NCBI GenBank assembly: GCA_016302215.1
Contig: JAEDNZ010000117.1
Location: 1-5,909, forward strand
DNA from: Muribaculaceae bacterium
Lineage (GTDB): Bacteria; Bacteroidota; Bacteroidia; Bacteroidales; Muribaculaceae
Length of the DNA stretch: 5,909 bases
Direction of reading: 5' to 3'
A program made the translations under genes and the position numbers. The notes below the pieces were generated by a model that was given only the letters and a program-made list of their open reading frames with translations, was not told the origin of the DNA and did not search any database. Below, one piece after another: positions 1-5,906 of the stretch. Within the stretch, counting starts at the first letter, position 1; each line of letters begins with the position of its first letter.

Positions 1-350
1 CCCACATACTGAATGAGAGGGCCGCGGAAGTTGCGCACGATGTCGATTTGCTCCATGGTGAATTCGACGGTCTTGGGCGAGCGCTTGGTAGCTGTGCCGG
101 GGTCCTTGCGGGTCTTGGCGGCGGCAGCGCCTTTCTTCTTGGCCGATGACGTCTTGGAGGCAGACTTGTCAGCCGCGGGCTTTTTGCTGCTGCTCTTGGC
201 GCTATTCTCATCGCCGGAGAGAGCCTTGCGGAGATATTCCGAGCCTTCTTTTTTAGCGCGTTCCTGCCGGTTTTGGGCAGATGCAAGGGTGCATTGGCTC
301 ATCACTAAAGCCATTGCCACGCAACGAAATATAAATCCACGACACTTCAT
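1..350 (-). CDS. Exported protein with Lys/Ala/Ser-rich linker, partial (3' end beyond window)
   Basis: I translated this by hand on the minus strand. The ATG is at 350-348 and the frame stays open for 116 complete codons to the left edge, so the C-terminal part is missing. Residues 1-25 look like a signal peptide: K2 and R4, a hydrophobic stretch, then A23-S-A25 as a probable signal peptidase I site before Q26. C20 does not sit in a good lipobox, since Q19 is at -1. Residues about 52-93 are low complexity, with 12 Lys and 2 Arg among Ala, Ser, Thr and Pro, which suggests a flexible basic linker. From about residue 94 (TVEFTMEQIDIVRNFRG) the composition becomes that of a folded domain, cut off by the edge. 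M13 and M17 are alternative starts but would shorten the signal peptide. The gene lies 68 bases after the permease stop and may be co-transcribed or have its own promoter. I do not recognise the family. Export from the cytoplasm is inferred. Confidence 0.7.
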   Translation of the reverse strand, partial: MKCRGFIFRCVAMALVMSQCTLASAQNRQERAKKEGSEYLRKALSGDENSAKSSSKKPAADKSASKTSSAKKKGAAAAKTRKDPGTATKRSPKTVEFTMEQIDIVRNFRGPLIQYV

Positions 351-418
351 AAGGGTAAAAGTATATTAGAGGTTATGTGTGAGATTGCTTTAACTTGAGG
401 TGGGGTGGAGCCGCGCCA

Positions 419-1255
419 TCACGCTTGGACGGAGGAGTGGCGCACGTTGCGAAAAATAGCTTTGAATACACGCGCCACGACAAATATCACGGCCAAGATG
501 ATGACAATGATAGCCGAGCAAGGCACATCTACGATGGTGCCTAACATCAGCCCGCCGATGCCGGCAAAGAGAGCTATGGCCACGGATATCAGCGTCATGC
601 GGCTGTAGCGCTGGCTGAAGATTTCAGCGGTCATCATAGGTAGAGAGAACACCGACATGAGCATCATGATGCCCACAAGGCGTATTGTCAGCACGATGCA
701 CAGGGCCACCATCACGGTCATAGCGTAGGAGGTGAATTTCACCGGCAGCCCCCTTGTGGCGGCAAAGTCGCGGTCAAAGGCGCAGGCTATGATATGGCGG
801 TAGTGCAGCGCGAAGAAGGCCACGAGCACAGCGGTGTAGCCGCCAAAGAGCAGCAGGTCGCTCGTGGAGATGGTGAGTATGTTGCCGAAAAGAAAAGAAT
901 TGAGCTCGGGCACGTAGCCGGGCGTAAGAAACACGAACAGCACACCCACGGCCATGCCGAGCGACCACACCACGGCGATGGCCGAGTCTTCGCGCACATT
1001 GCATCGCGCCGACAGCCACTCCACGCCCGCCGACGAGGCTACGGCAAAAACAGCAGCCATCACCACCGGGTTGATGCCTAAGAAGTAGCCCAGCCCCAGG
1101 CCGCCGAAGCAGGCGTGAGTGACGCCACCGCTGATGGCCACGAGGCGGCGCGAGATGATGTATGTGCCGATTATGGCGGCCGAGATGCTAATGAGCACCA
1201 CGCCTATCAGGGCGTTGACAAAAAACGGATAGTCAAAGAGTTCAAATATCTGCAT
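419..1255 (-). CDS. znuB: Metal ABC transporter permease, ZnuB/MntB/TroC (ABC-3) family
   Basis: This 278-residue protein is an integral inner-membrane permease that would form the channel of a zinc or manganese/iron uptake ABC transporter. It is hydrophobic throughout, with about eight membrane segments, roughly at residues 12-33, 38-58, 63-81, 92-112, 133-151, 177-200, 220-240 and 244-264. Family marks are the early GGVTHACFGGLGLG segment (43-56, His47; the equivalent of the family's G-G-x-S-H-A), the cytoplasmic loop AFDRDFAATRGLPV (159-172), likely to be the ATPase-contacting loop, and the later membrane segments around LVGIMMLMSVFSLP. Length is normal for the family. The start gives MQIFELFDYPFFVNAL, a usual N-terminus. 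The metal cannot be told from sequence, so the symbol reflects family and not proven zinc specificity. The gene follows the CCGxHxxC protein by 40 bases, probably in one operon. No ATPase (ZnuC) or binding-protein (ZnuA) gene is visible in the window. Confidence 0.9.
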   Translation of the reverse strand: MQIFELFDYPFFVNALIGVVLISISAAIIGTYIISRRLVAISGGVTHACFGGLGLGYFLGINPVVMAAVFAVASSAGVEWLSARCNVREDSAIAVVWSLGMAVGVLFVFLTPGYVPELNSFLFGNILTISTSDLLLFGGYTAVLVAFFALHYRHIIACAFDRDFAATRGLPVKFTSYAMTVMVALCIVLTIRLVGIMMLMSVFSLPMMTAEIFSQRYSRMTLISVAIALFAGIGGLMLGTIVDVPCSAIIVIILAVIFVVARVFKAIFRNVRHSSVQA

Positions 1256-1295
1256 CGTGAGTGAGCGTGTTTGAGTTTCTTTAGGGTGTGAGGGG

Positions 1296-1727
1296 TTATT
1301 GGACCGGGTGGGCGGCGCGGGCGGCGCGCTCGTCAGCCACGAGCATTATCAGCTCGTCTCTGACGCCCTGGGGTAGGGTGATGCCGCGCAGCTGCAGGCT
1401 ACGCGCCCATCCGGCTATCTCGTCGGGCTTCAGCGTGAGCATCACGTCGCGAAATGTCTCTATCTCATCGGCGGCGTAGTCATCGGCGCTGCGGCCGGCG
1501 TATGCGTCAAGCTCTTCGTCGTCGTAATATTCTATCTTGTCGCTCACCGCCGCGAGCAGGCTGTCGCGCTCGCAGGTGATGTGCATGCCGCAGCAGCCGC
1601 TGTCAGCGCTGTCAGCGTCAGGCTCAGAAGACGTCTCGGCGGCCTCGGGTCGCTGCCGGCGGTCAATGATGTAGAGTATCAGCCCTACAGCCGCCAATGC
1701 CGCCAATATGTAGAGCGCTATCTCCAT
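1296..1727 (-). CDS. Small membrane-anchored protein with CCGxHxxC motif, function unknown
   Basis: This 143-residue protein has one N-terminal membrane segment (about 3-21, IALYILAALAAVGLILYII) followed by DRRQR, which suggests an N-out anchor with a cytoplasmic body. A short acidic Ser/Ala linker (27-43) leads to the motif C45-C46-G-M-H49-I-T-C52, which has the look of a soft-metal or redox site. After it come DSLLAAVSDKIEYYDDEELD (55-74), an acidic helix-rich stretch (about 81-104) and a conserved-looking AGWARSLQLRGITLP segment (105-119). From memory, similar Bacteroidetes proteins carry CCGxHxxCxxDSLLAAV and a like C-terminal segment, and some are loosely named phospholipase; I see no phospholipase catalytic motif here. 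The ATG is 2 bases after the aroA stop, so the two are almost surely co-transcribed and probably translationally coupled. The ZnuB-type permease follows by 40 bases, and a role in metal handling is inferred from that and the Cys/His motif only. Confidence 0.85.
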   Translation of the reverse strand: MEIALYILAALAAVGLILYIIDRRQRPEAAETSSEPDADSADSGCCGMHITCERDSLLAAVSDKIEYYDDEELDAYAGRSADDYAADEIETFRDVMLTLKPDEIAGWARSLQLRGITLPQGVRDELIMLVADERAARAAHPVQ

Positions 1728-1729
1728 TG

Positions 1730-3025
1730 TCAGGCCTGTGGCGCCTCCTCGCCGGTGGTGTCTTCGCGGGCGTTGTCGGGGACGTCGGCATCAGCATCAG
1801 CGATGGTGAAGCCGGCCTCCTGCATGTCAGCCCAAAAGTCGGGGTATGATTTGCTTATCGCCTCGGCCCCCTTGATGATGATGCCCGGCACAAAGCAGCT
1901 CACTGCCGCCAAGGCCATGGCTATGCGGTGGTCGCCGTGGCTGTCAAATACGGGCATCTCGGTGATGGGCAGCCGTGAGCCTTCCCACACCAGAGTGTCG
2001 CTGCCCTCCATAGTGAGCGGGCAGCCTATCTTGGCCATCTCGGCGATGAGCGCGCCGACGCGGTCGCTCTCTTTGATGCGCAGCCGCCCCACGCCTTTGA
2101 GCGTGAATGGCACACCGATGAGACAGCAGGTAGCCACCAGCGCCGGCACCATGTCGGGTATGTCGCTCACATCGAGGTCAAGGCGTGAGTAAAGGTCGGG
2201 CGTGGCTGACAGCTCAGCGCCCTCGTCAGTCCACTCGGTGAGCACTCCTAACCGTGGGAAGATGTCTGCAATGGCGGCATCGCCTTGCAGCGCCTTATGA
2301 TGCATGCCTCGGAGGGTGACCCATCCGGCGGTCACTGCCGCTATCTCATACCATAACGCTGCCGCTGACCAATCGCGCTCGCGCAGGGGTGTGCTCGGCG
2401 CGCGATATTGCGCCGGAGCCGTGGTGATGACATCGCGCTCGATGGTGACGGCGACGCCGCAGCGCTCCATCATCTGCGCCGTCATGCGTATGTAAGGCAT
2501 AGACACCGCGTTGCCGGCGAGAGTGATTTGCAATGGCTCGGCGAGCAGCGGCGCTATGAGCATCAAGGCGCTGACGTGCTGCGAGCTCTCGGTGGCATCA
2601 ATGGTGATGCTGCCGCCGCTGAGGGCCTTGCCCTTTATTGCCAATGGCGGATAGCCCTCCTCTCCCAAATAGCTGATGTCGGCGCCCAAGGCACGCAGAG
2701 CATCTACGAGGATGGCCACGGGGCGGGCGTTGAGACTCTCTGTGCCGCCGAGGGTGACATCGCTGCCGCGCCGTGCGGCATAGTATGCAGTGAGCAGGCG
2801 CATGGCAGTGGCCGATGCCCCCACGCTGATAGCGCCGTGGTCTGAGCCCAGGGCTAATATCAGCGCTGCAATGTCATCGCACTGCGCTATGTCCTCCGGG
2901 CGTATTACAGCCTGTGGCTGTGTCAGGGCGTTGATGACGAGGGCGCGAGCGCTTACGCTTTTGCTCAGCGGCAAGTCTATGGTGGTTTCTAATATCCCAT
3001 CGGGGGGCAAGAGTCTGATATTCAT
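1730..3025 (-). CDS. aroA: 3-phosphoshikimate 1-carboxyvinyltransferase (EPSP synthase)
   Basis: This cytoplasmic enzyme joins shikimate-3-phosphate and phosphoenolpyruvate to make EPSP, the sixth step of the shikimate pathway. The 431-residue product keeps the key residues of the family (E. coli numbers in brackets): S21-K22-S23 and R27 (22, 23, 27), R76 (100), R101 (124), S147-S148-Q149 (169-171), Y178 (200), D291 (313), E319 and R322 in IKESDR (341, 344), H366-R367 in GDHRIAM (385, 386) and K392 (411). The loop 69-78 reads GASATAMRLL, so Gly96 is replaced by Ala72 and Pro101 by Leu77. The region before this loop is about 24 residues shorter than in E. coli. After K392 the protein runs on for 39 residues, against 16 in E. 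coli, ending in an acidic tail (about 409-431). MNIRLLPPDG was chosen as the start because it aligns with the E. coli N-terminus; an upstream in-frame Met at 3130 would overlap the preceding gene and add an unrelated Ser/His-rich leader. It is the second gene of the leftward unit. Confidence 0.95.
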   Translation of the reverse strand: MNIRLLPPDGILETTIDLPLSKSVSARALVINALTQPQAVIRPEDIAQCDDIAALILALGSDHGAISVGASATAMRLLTAYYAARRGSDVTLGGTESLNARPVAILVDALRALGADISYLGEEGYPPLAIKGKALSGGSITIDATESSQHVSALMLIAPLLAEPLQITLAGNAVSMPYIRMTAQMMERCGVAVTIERDVITTAPAQYRAPSTPLRERDWSAAALWYEIAAVTAGWVTLRGMHHKALQGDAAIADIFPRLGVLTEWTDEGAELSATPDLYSRLDLDVSDIPDMVPALVATCCLIGVPFTLKGVGRLRIKESDRVGALIAEMAKIGCPLTMEGSDTLVWEGSRLPITEMPVFDSHGDHRIAMALAAVSCFVPGIIIKGAEAISKSYPDFWADMQEAGFTIADADADVPDNAREDTTGEEAPQA

Positions 3026-3060
3026 AGCGATGGTGGGTGAGAGTAGTGGTGATGATGACG

Positions 3061-4257
3061 TTATCGGCAGGGTGGTATAGTGCTGTTGATGGCGCTCTTG
3101 ATGTGGTCGAGAGCCTGAGCGAGGACACATCGCGGTGTGCCCACGTTGAGGCGCATAAATCCCAAGCCCTGGCGGCCAAACATAGCGCCGTCGTTGAGGG
3201 CGAGGTGGGCCTTGTCAAGCAGCAGGTGCATCAGCTCTTCTTGCGAGAGACCTAACTCGTTGAAATTGAGCCACACCAGGAATGAAGCCTCGGGGCGCAC
3301 CATCGTGACCTTGCCGCAGAGGTGCTCGCGCAGATAATTCTCCACAAAGGTGATGTTGTCAGCCACATATTCCAGCATCTCATCGAGCCACTGCTCGCCG
3401 GCGGTGTATGCGGCCTCGGCGCCGATGGTGGATATCATCACGGGCGCGCTGAACTCGTTGGCTTCAAGCCATTTATAGAAGTCGCGCCGCAGGGCGTCGC
3501 CTTTGACCACCATCCACGAGCTCACCAGCCCCGGGATATTGAACGTCTTTGACGGGGCGCCGAGCGTGATGGCTATGGAGCGGGCCTCTTCGCAGCTGTC
3601 AACGAAGGGCAGGTGCTTGCCGCCCTCGAGCATCAGGTCGCCGTGGATTTCATCGCTGACGACTACGACGCCCGAGCTGCGACATATACGCGCCACCTCG
3701 GTGAGCGTGTCGCGGTCCCACTGTATGCCTATGGGGTTGTGGGGGTTGCAGAGTATCATCATGCGCGGGCGCTCATAATCAATGACGCGTCGCAGACCCT
3801 CGAGGTCCATGTGATAGCTCTTGCCGTCAAAGATGAGCGGGTTTTCCACCACGCGGCGGAAGTTGCCCTCAATGACCATGCGGAAGGGGTGATATACCGG
3901 CGGCTGTATCACAATCCTGTCGCCCGGCTGCGTGAAGAAGTTGACGGCGTAGGCTATGCCTTTGACAACACCCGGCACAAAAGCCAGCTCGTGACGCTCG
4001 ATGGTGAAGTCATGGCGGCGGCGCTGCCAGTCAATGATGGCCTGCCAATAGCTCTCAGGCGCCTCGGAATATCCGAGCACGGGGTGCTCGAGACGGCGCT
4101 TGAGCGCCGCTACGATGTCGGGGCACACGGCAAAGTCAAGGTCGGCTATCCAGAGGGGCGTTACGTCGTGGCGCCCGAACATGGCGTCGAGGCCCTCATA
4201 TTTCACCGCCGCAGTGCCGTGGCGGTCAATGACACAGTCAAAATCGTATTTTTTCAT
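3061..4257 (-). CDS. patB: PatB/MalY-family PLP-dependent C-S lyase (cystathionine beta-lyase) or aminotransferase
   Basis: This 398-residue protein is a fold-type I pyridoxal-phosphate enzyme of the MalY/PatB group, which cleaves C-S bonds of cystathionine or cysteine conjugates to give a thiol, pyruvate and ammonia. Marks seen are PLWIADLDFAVCP (34-46), typical of the group's N-terminus; Y122 in PPVYHPF; NPHNPIG (171-177), with the cofactor-contacting Asn; SDEIHGDL (201-208), with Asp202 for the pyridine nitrogen; Lys237 in GAPSKTFNIPGL, the Schiff-base lysine; and R369 in FMRLNVGTPR for the substrate carboxylate. Length is normal (MalY is about 390). The start MKKYDFDCVIDRHGT fits the family; an in-frame Met at 4434 would add 59 residues of low-complexity intergenic translation and reach the opposite promoter region. 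It leads the leftward unit, with aroA starting 35 bases after its stop. The exact substrate cannot be read from sequence. A role in methionine synthesis or cysteine breakdown is plausible; MalY-like regulatory activity is known only for a few members. Confidence 0.92.
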   Translation of the reverse strand: MKKYDFDCVIDRHGTAAVKYEGLDAMFGRHDVTPLWIADLDFAVCPDIVAALKRRLEHPVLGYSEAPESYWQAIIDWQRRRHDFTIERHELAFVPGVVKGIAYAVNFFTQPGDRIVIQPPVYHPFRMVIEGNFRRVVENPLIFDGKSYHMDLEGLRRVIDYERPRMMILCNPHNPIGIQWDRDTLTEVARICRSSGVVVVSDEIHGDLMLEGGKHLPFVDSCEEARSIAITLGAPSKTFNIPGLVSSWMVVKGDALRRDFYKWLEANEFSAPVMISTIGAEAAYTAGEQWLDEMLEYVADNITFVENYLREHLCGKVTMVRPEASFLVWLNFNELGLSQEELMHLLLDKAHLALNDGAMFGRQGLGFMRLNVGTPRCVLAQALDHIKSAINSTIPPCR

Positions 4258-4340
4258 GGTGGCTTTGTGTAGATGAGGTGATGGGTATGTTGTGATTTTT
4301 TGTTTACTAATATGACTATTGTCTGTGGATACTATATCTA

Positions 4341-4348
4341 CAAAGGTA
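4341..4348 (-). promoter_or_regulatory. Candidate -7 box of the leftward patB-aroA-znuB unit
   Basis: Read on the minus strand this is TACCTTTG, a perfect match to the Bacteroidetes primary-sigma -7 consensus TAnnTTTG. It lies 83 bases before the patB start, which would give a leader of about 75 bases. No clear TTTG sits at the usual distance for the -33 element, so the call rests on the -7 box and position alone. Confidence 0.5.
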
Positions 4349-4411
4349 GTCAAAAAAAGCCATCGCAGAGTGATAGTAGGGCAAAAAAAACGAAAAAATG
4401 ACTTTTTTACT

Positions 4412-4423
4412 CGCATTTTTGCG
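4412..4423. repeat. Short palindrome CGCA-TTTT-TGCG
   Basis: A perfect 4-bp inverted repeat with a T4 loop lies between the two divergent promoters, flanked by further A/T runs. It could be a small protein-binding site or chance in a low-complexity tract. It is too short to call a terminator. Confidence 0.25.
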
Positions 4424-4463
4424 AAAAATACCAAAAAATAGCGTGTATCTTATTATTTTGCAC

Positions 4464-4471
4464 TATCTTTG
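4464..4471 (+). promoter_or_regulatory. Candidate -7 box of the psd-pssA unit
   Basis: TATCTTTG is a perfect match to the Bacteroidetes TAnnTTTG -7 consensus and sits 51 bases before the psd ATG, predicting a leader of about 45 bases. The position about 19 bases upstream, where a -33 TTTG is expected, reads GCGT, so the -33 element is weak or absent. A TTTTG at 4456-4460 is too close to serve. Confidence 0.6.
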
Positions 4472-4488
4472 CATAATGCAATTACTAT

Positions 4489-4502
4489 TAAACCTAAGTT
4501 TA
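4489..4502 (+). repeat. Small inverted repeat in the psd leader
   Basis: TAAAC and GTTTA form a 5-bp stem around a CTAA loop, inside the predicted psd leader and about 20 bases before the ATG. The stem is only one G-C and four A-T pairs, so it would be weak in RNA. It is noted only for its position. Confidence 0.2.
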
Positions 4503-4522
4503 GACAAGCTTAACCGGATATA

Positions 4523-5191
4523 ATGAGAGTAAAGATACATCATGAAGGCACAAATATACTGATTGTCGTGGCGCTATTAATAGCAGCGGCAGTGGTGCCA
4601 TTGTGGCTGTGGGTAGAGCCTCTGTGGATAGCTATCTCCGCCACATCGGTGTTGGGAGTGATTTATGCCCTTGTTGTAAACTTTTTCCGCTCGCCCAAGC
4701 GCAACTTTACTGGCGACAGACATAATGCCGTTATCGCCAGTGCCGACGGCACCGTGGTGGCTCTTGAGGAGGTCTATGAACCGGAGTACATCAAGGGTAA
4801 GGCGCTGCAGCTCTCGGTGTTCATGAGTATCTTCAATGTTCACGCTAATTGGTTCCCCGTTGATGGCGAAGTGGTGTATGCCAAGCATCAGCCGGGACGT
4901 TATATGGCCGCATATCTGCCCAAATCGAGCACCGAGAATGAGCGCTCTACGGTGGTGATTCGCACCCCCTCCGGGCAAGAAGTGCTCGTAAGGCAAGTGG
5001 CCGGCGCCGTGGCGCGCCGCGTGGTCACCTATGCCAAGCCGGGCATCGAGGCCTCTATCGAAGACCACATGGGATTTATCAAATTTGGCTCGCGTGTGGA
5101 TATCTTCCTGCCTATAGGCACCGAAACCTTTGTCAATGTCGGCGACAAGACTATCGGCGGCATCACACTCATCGGGCGGCTTAAGCCCTAA
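4523..5191 (+). CDS. psd: Phosphatidylserine decarboxylase proenzyme, short (PSD-A) type
   Basis: This 222-residue membrane-bound enzyme decarboxylates phosphatidylserine to phosphatidylethanolamine. It is a self-cleaving pyruvoyl enzyme: the FGSRVD motif near the C-terminus (188-193) predicts cleavage between G189 and S190, with S190 turned into the pyruvoyl group of the small alpha chain. The probable partners of the Asp-His-Ser maturation triad are D75 in ASADG and H107 in FNVHANWFPVDG, the most recognisable block of the family. Two hydrophobic segments (about 11-30 and 33-53) anchor the N-terminus, followed by FFRSPKR, which is common in this short family. The length fits the 210-230 residue PSD-A type, not the longer enterobacterial form. 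The start gives MRVKIHHEGTNILIV and follows a good -7 box by 51 bases. pssA, the enzyme making its substrate, begins 4 bases after the stop, so the two are surely one operon. Confidence 0.95.
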   Translation: MRVKIHHEGTNILIVVALLIAAAVVPLWLWVEPLWIAISATSVLGVIYALVVNFFRSPKRNFTGDRHNAVIASADGTVVALEEVYEPEYIKGKALQLSVFMSIFNVHANWFPVDGEVVYAKHQPGRYMAAYLPKSSTENERSTVVIRTPSGQEVLVRQVAGAVARRVVTYAKPGIEASIEDHMGFIKFGSRVDIFLPIGTETFVNVGDKTIGGITLIGRLKP

Positions 5192-5195
5192 TATT

Positions 5196-5906
5196 ATGCT
5201 AATGATTAGACGTATCATATCATCAATACCTAACGCCATCACCTGCTGCAACCTCATCTCGGGCTGCGTGGCAGTGTATATGGCTTTCCATCTCACAGAT
5301 ACCTTTGCCGGCCTTGACGGTCGCATCTGGACATATATCTTCATCGCCGCTGCGGCGCTGTTTGACTTCTGCGATGGCGCTTCGTCCCGCATCCTAAAGG
5401 CTTACTCGGCCATAGGGCGCGAGCTTGATTCGCTGGCTGACGTGGTGAGCTTTGGTGTGGCGCCGGCCATGCTCGTGCTCAATGTGATGCAGCTGCACTC
5501 GTCGCACCCCTGGGCTGCCTTTGCCGCCATGTTTATTCCGGCAATGGGAGCGCTGAGGCTCGCTATTTTCAATGTTGATACCACGCAATCTACGGTCTTT
5601 AAGGGCCTGCCGATACCTGCCAACGCTATCTTTTGGATAGGCGCCTGCGACTGGATTGCTCGCTATGTGTATCCAGGCGATGTGGTGATGATAGCGGTGA
5701 TAATAGGTGTGTCGCTGCTGATGGTGTGCAGGATGCGTATGTTCTCGCTGAAGTTTAAGAACTTCTCGCCATCGGAAAATTTTGCGCGCTACGCTTTGAT
5801 AATAGCGTCGGTAGCCTTTGTCATCAGCGGCGGCTTCTCGGGGCTGGTATGGTCAATAGCATTTTACGTCTTGCTGTCGGCCTTCCCGCGCTATCGTGCC
5901 TATTGA
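5196..5906 (+). CDS. pssA: CDP-diacylglycerol--serine O-phosphatidyltransferase
   Basis: This 236-residue inner-membrane enzyme transfers phosphatidate from CDP-diacylglycerol to serine, giving phosphatidylserine for Psd. It carries the CDP-alcohol phosphotransferase motif with all four aspartates: D57-x2-D60-G61-x2-S64-R65-x8-G74-x3-D78-x3-D82. The usual Ala before the Arg is Ser64 here. Other family features are IPNAITCCNLISG at the N-terminus (11-23), SFGVAPAMLV after the motif (85-94), GALRLAIFNV (118-127) and KGLPIPANA (136-144). Six or so hydrophobic segments are visible, at about 19-33, 44-57, 86-98, 105-120, 141-157 and 163-177, with two more at the C-terminus (about 199-228). The start at 5196 matches the family's N-terminus and sits 4 bases after psd; a second Met two codons later is an alternative. 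An upstream in-frame Met at 5130 would overlap psd and is unlikely. The stop TGA shares its last base with a following ATG. Confidence 0.94.
   Translation: MLMIRRIISSIPNAITCCNLISGCVAVYMAFHLTDTFAGLDGRIWTYIFIAAAALFDFCDGASSRILKAYSAIGRELDSLADVVSFGVAPAMLVLNVMQLHSSHPWAAFAAMFIPAMGALRLAIFNVDTTQSTVFKGLPIPANAIFWIGACDWIARYVYPGDVVMIAVIIGVSLLMVCRMRMFSLKFKNFSPSENFARYALIIASVAFVISGGFSGLVWSIAFYVLLSAFPRYRAY

Larger units (their letters stand above)
4258..4522. other. AT-rich divergent intergenic region
   Basis: These 265 bases separate the two opposed gene starts and hold candidate promoters for both units. The centre (about 4380-4440) is made of A and T runs on alternating strands, which could be a bent or easily melted tract. 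I see no riboswitch, tRNA or convincing small reading frame; the open frames here are only extensions of the flanking genes. Confidence 0.8.

Noticed and set aside
356..363. TACTTTTA on the minus strand as a promoter box for the partial exported gene
   Set aside because: It lacks the final G of TAnnTTTG and is only 5 bases from the ATG, leaving almost no leader.
13..369. 118-codon open frame on the plus strand at the left edge
   Set aside because: The opposite strand gives a signal peptide and a coherent exported protein in one open frame, which is the better reading.
351..418. Terminator between the permease and the partial exported gene
   Set aside because: I found no stem followed by a T run on the minus strand in these 68 bases.
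1581..2192. 203-codon open frame on the plus strand across the aroA 3' end and the small membrane protein
   Set aside because: It covers two real genes in antisense and has a Ser/Met-rich composition without a domain.
3026..3130. 35-residue N-terminal extension of AroA
   Set aside because: It would overlap the end of patB, and the added residues do not resemble any EPSP synthase.
3613..4272. 219-codon open frame on the plus strand opposite patB
   Set aside because: It is antisense to a well-supported PLP enzyme and shows no family motif.
4258..4434. 59-residue N-terminal extension of the PatB protein
   Set aside because: It would translate the AT-rich intergenic region and the candidate -7 box; the family N-terminus begins at the Met at 4257.
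4577..5392. 271-codon open frame on the minus strand opposite psd and pssA
   Set aside because: It lies wholly antisense to two genes with clear catalytic motifs, and its translation has no recognisable domain; it reflects codon bias of the real genes.
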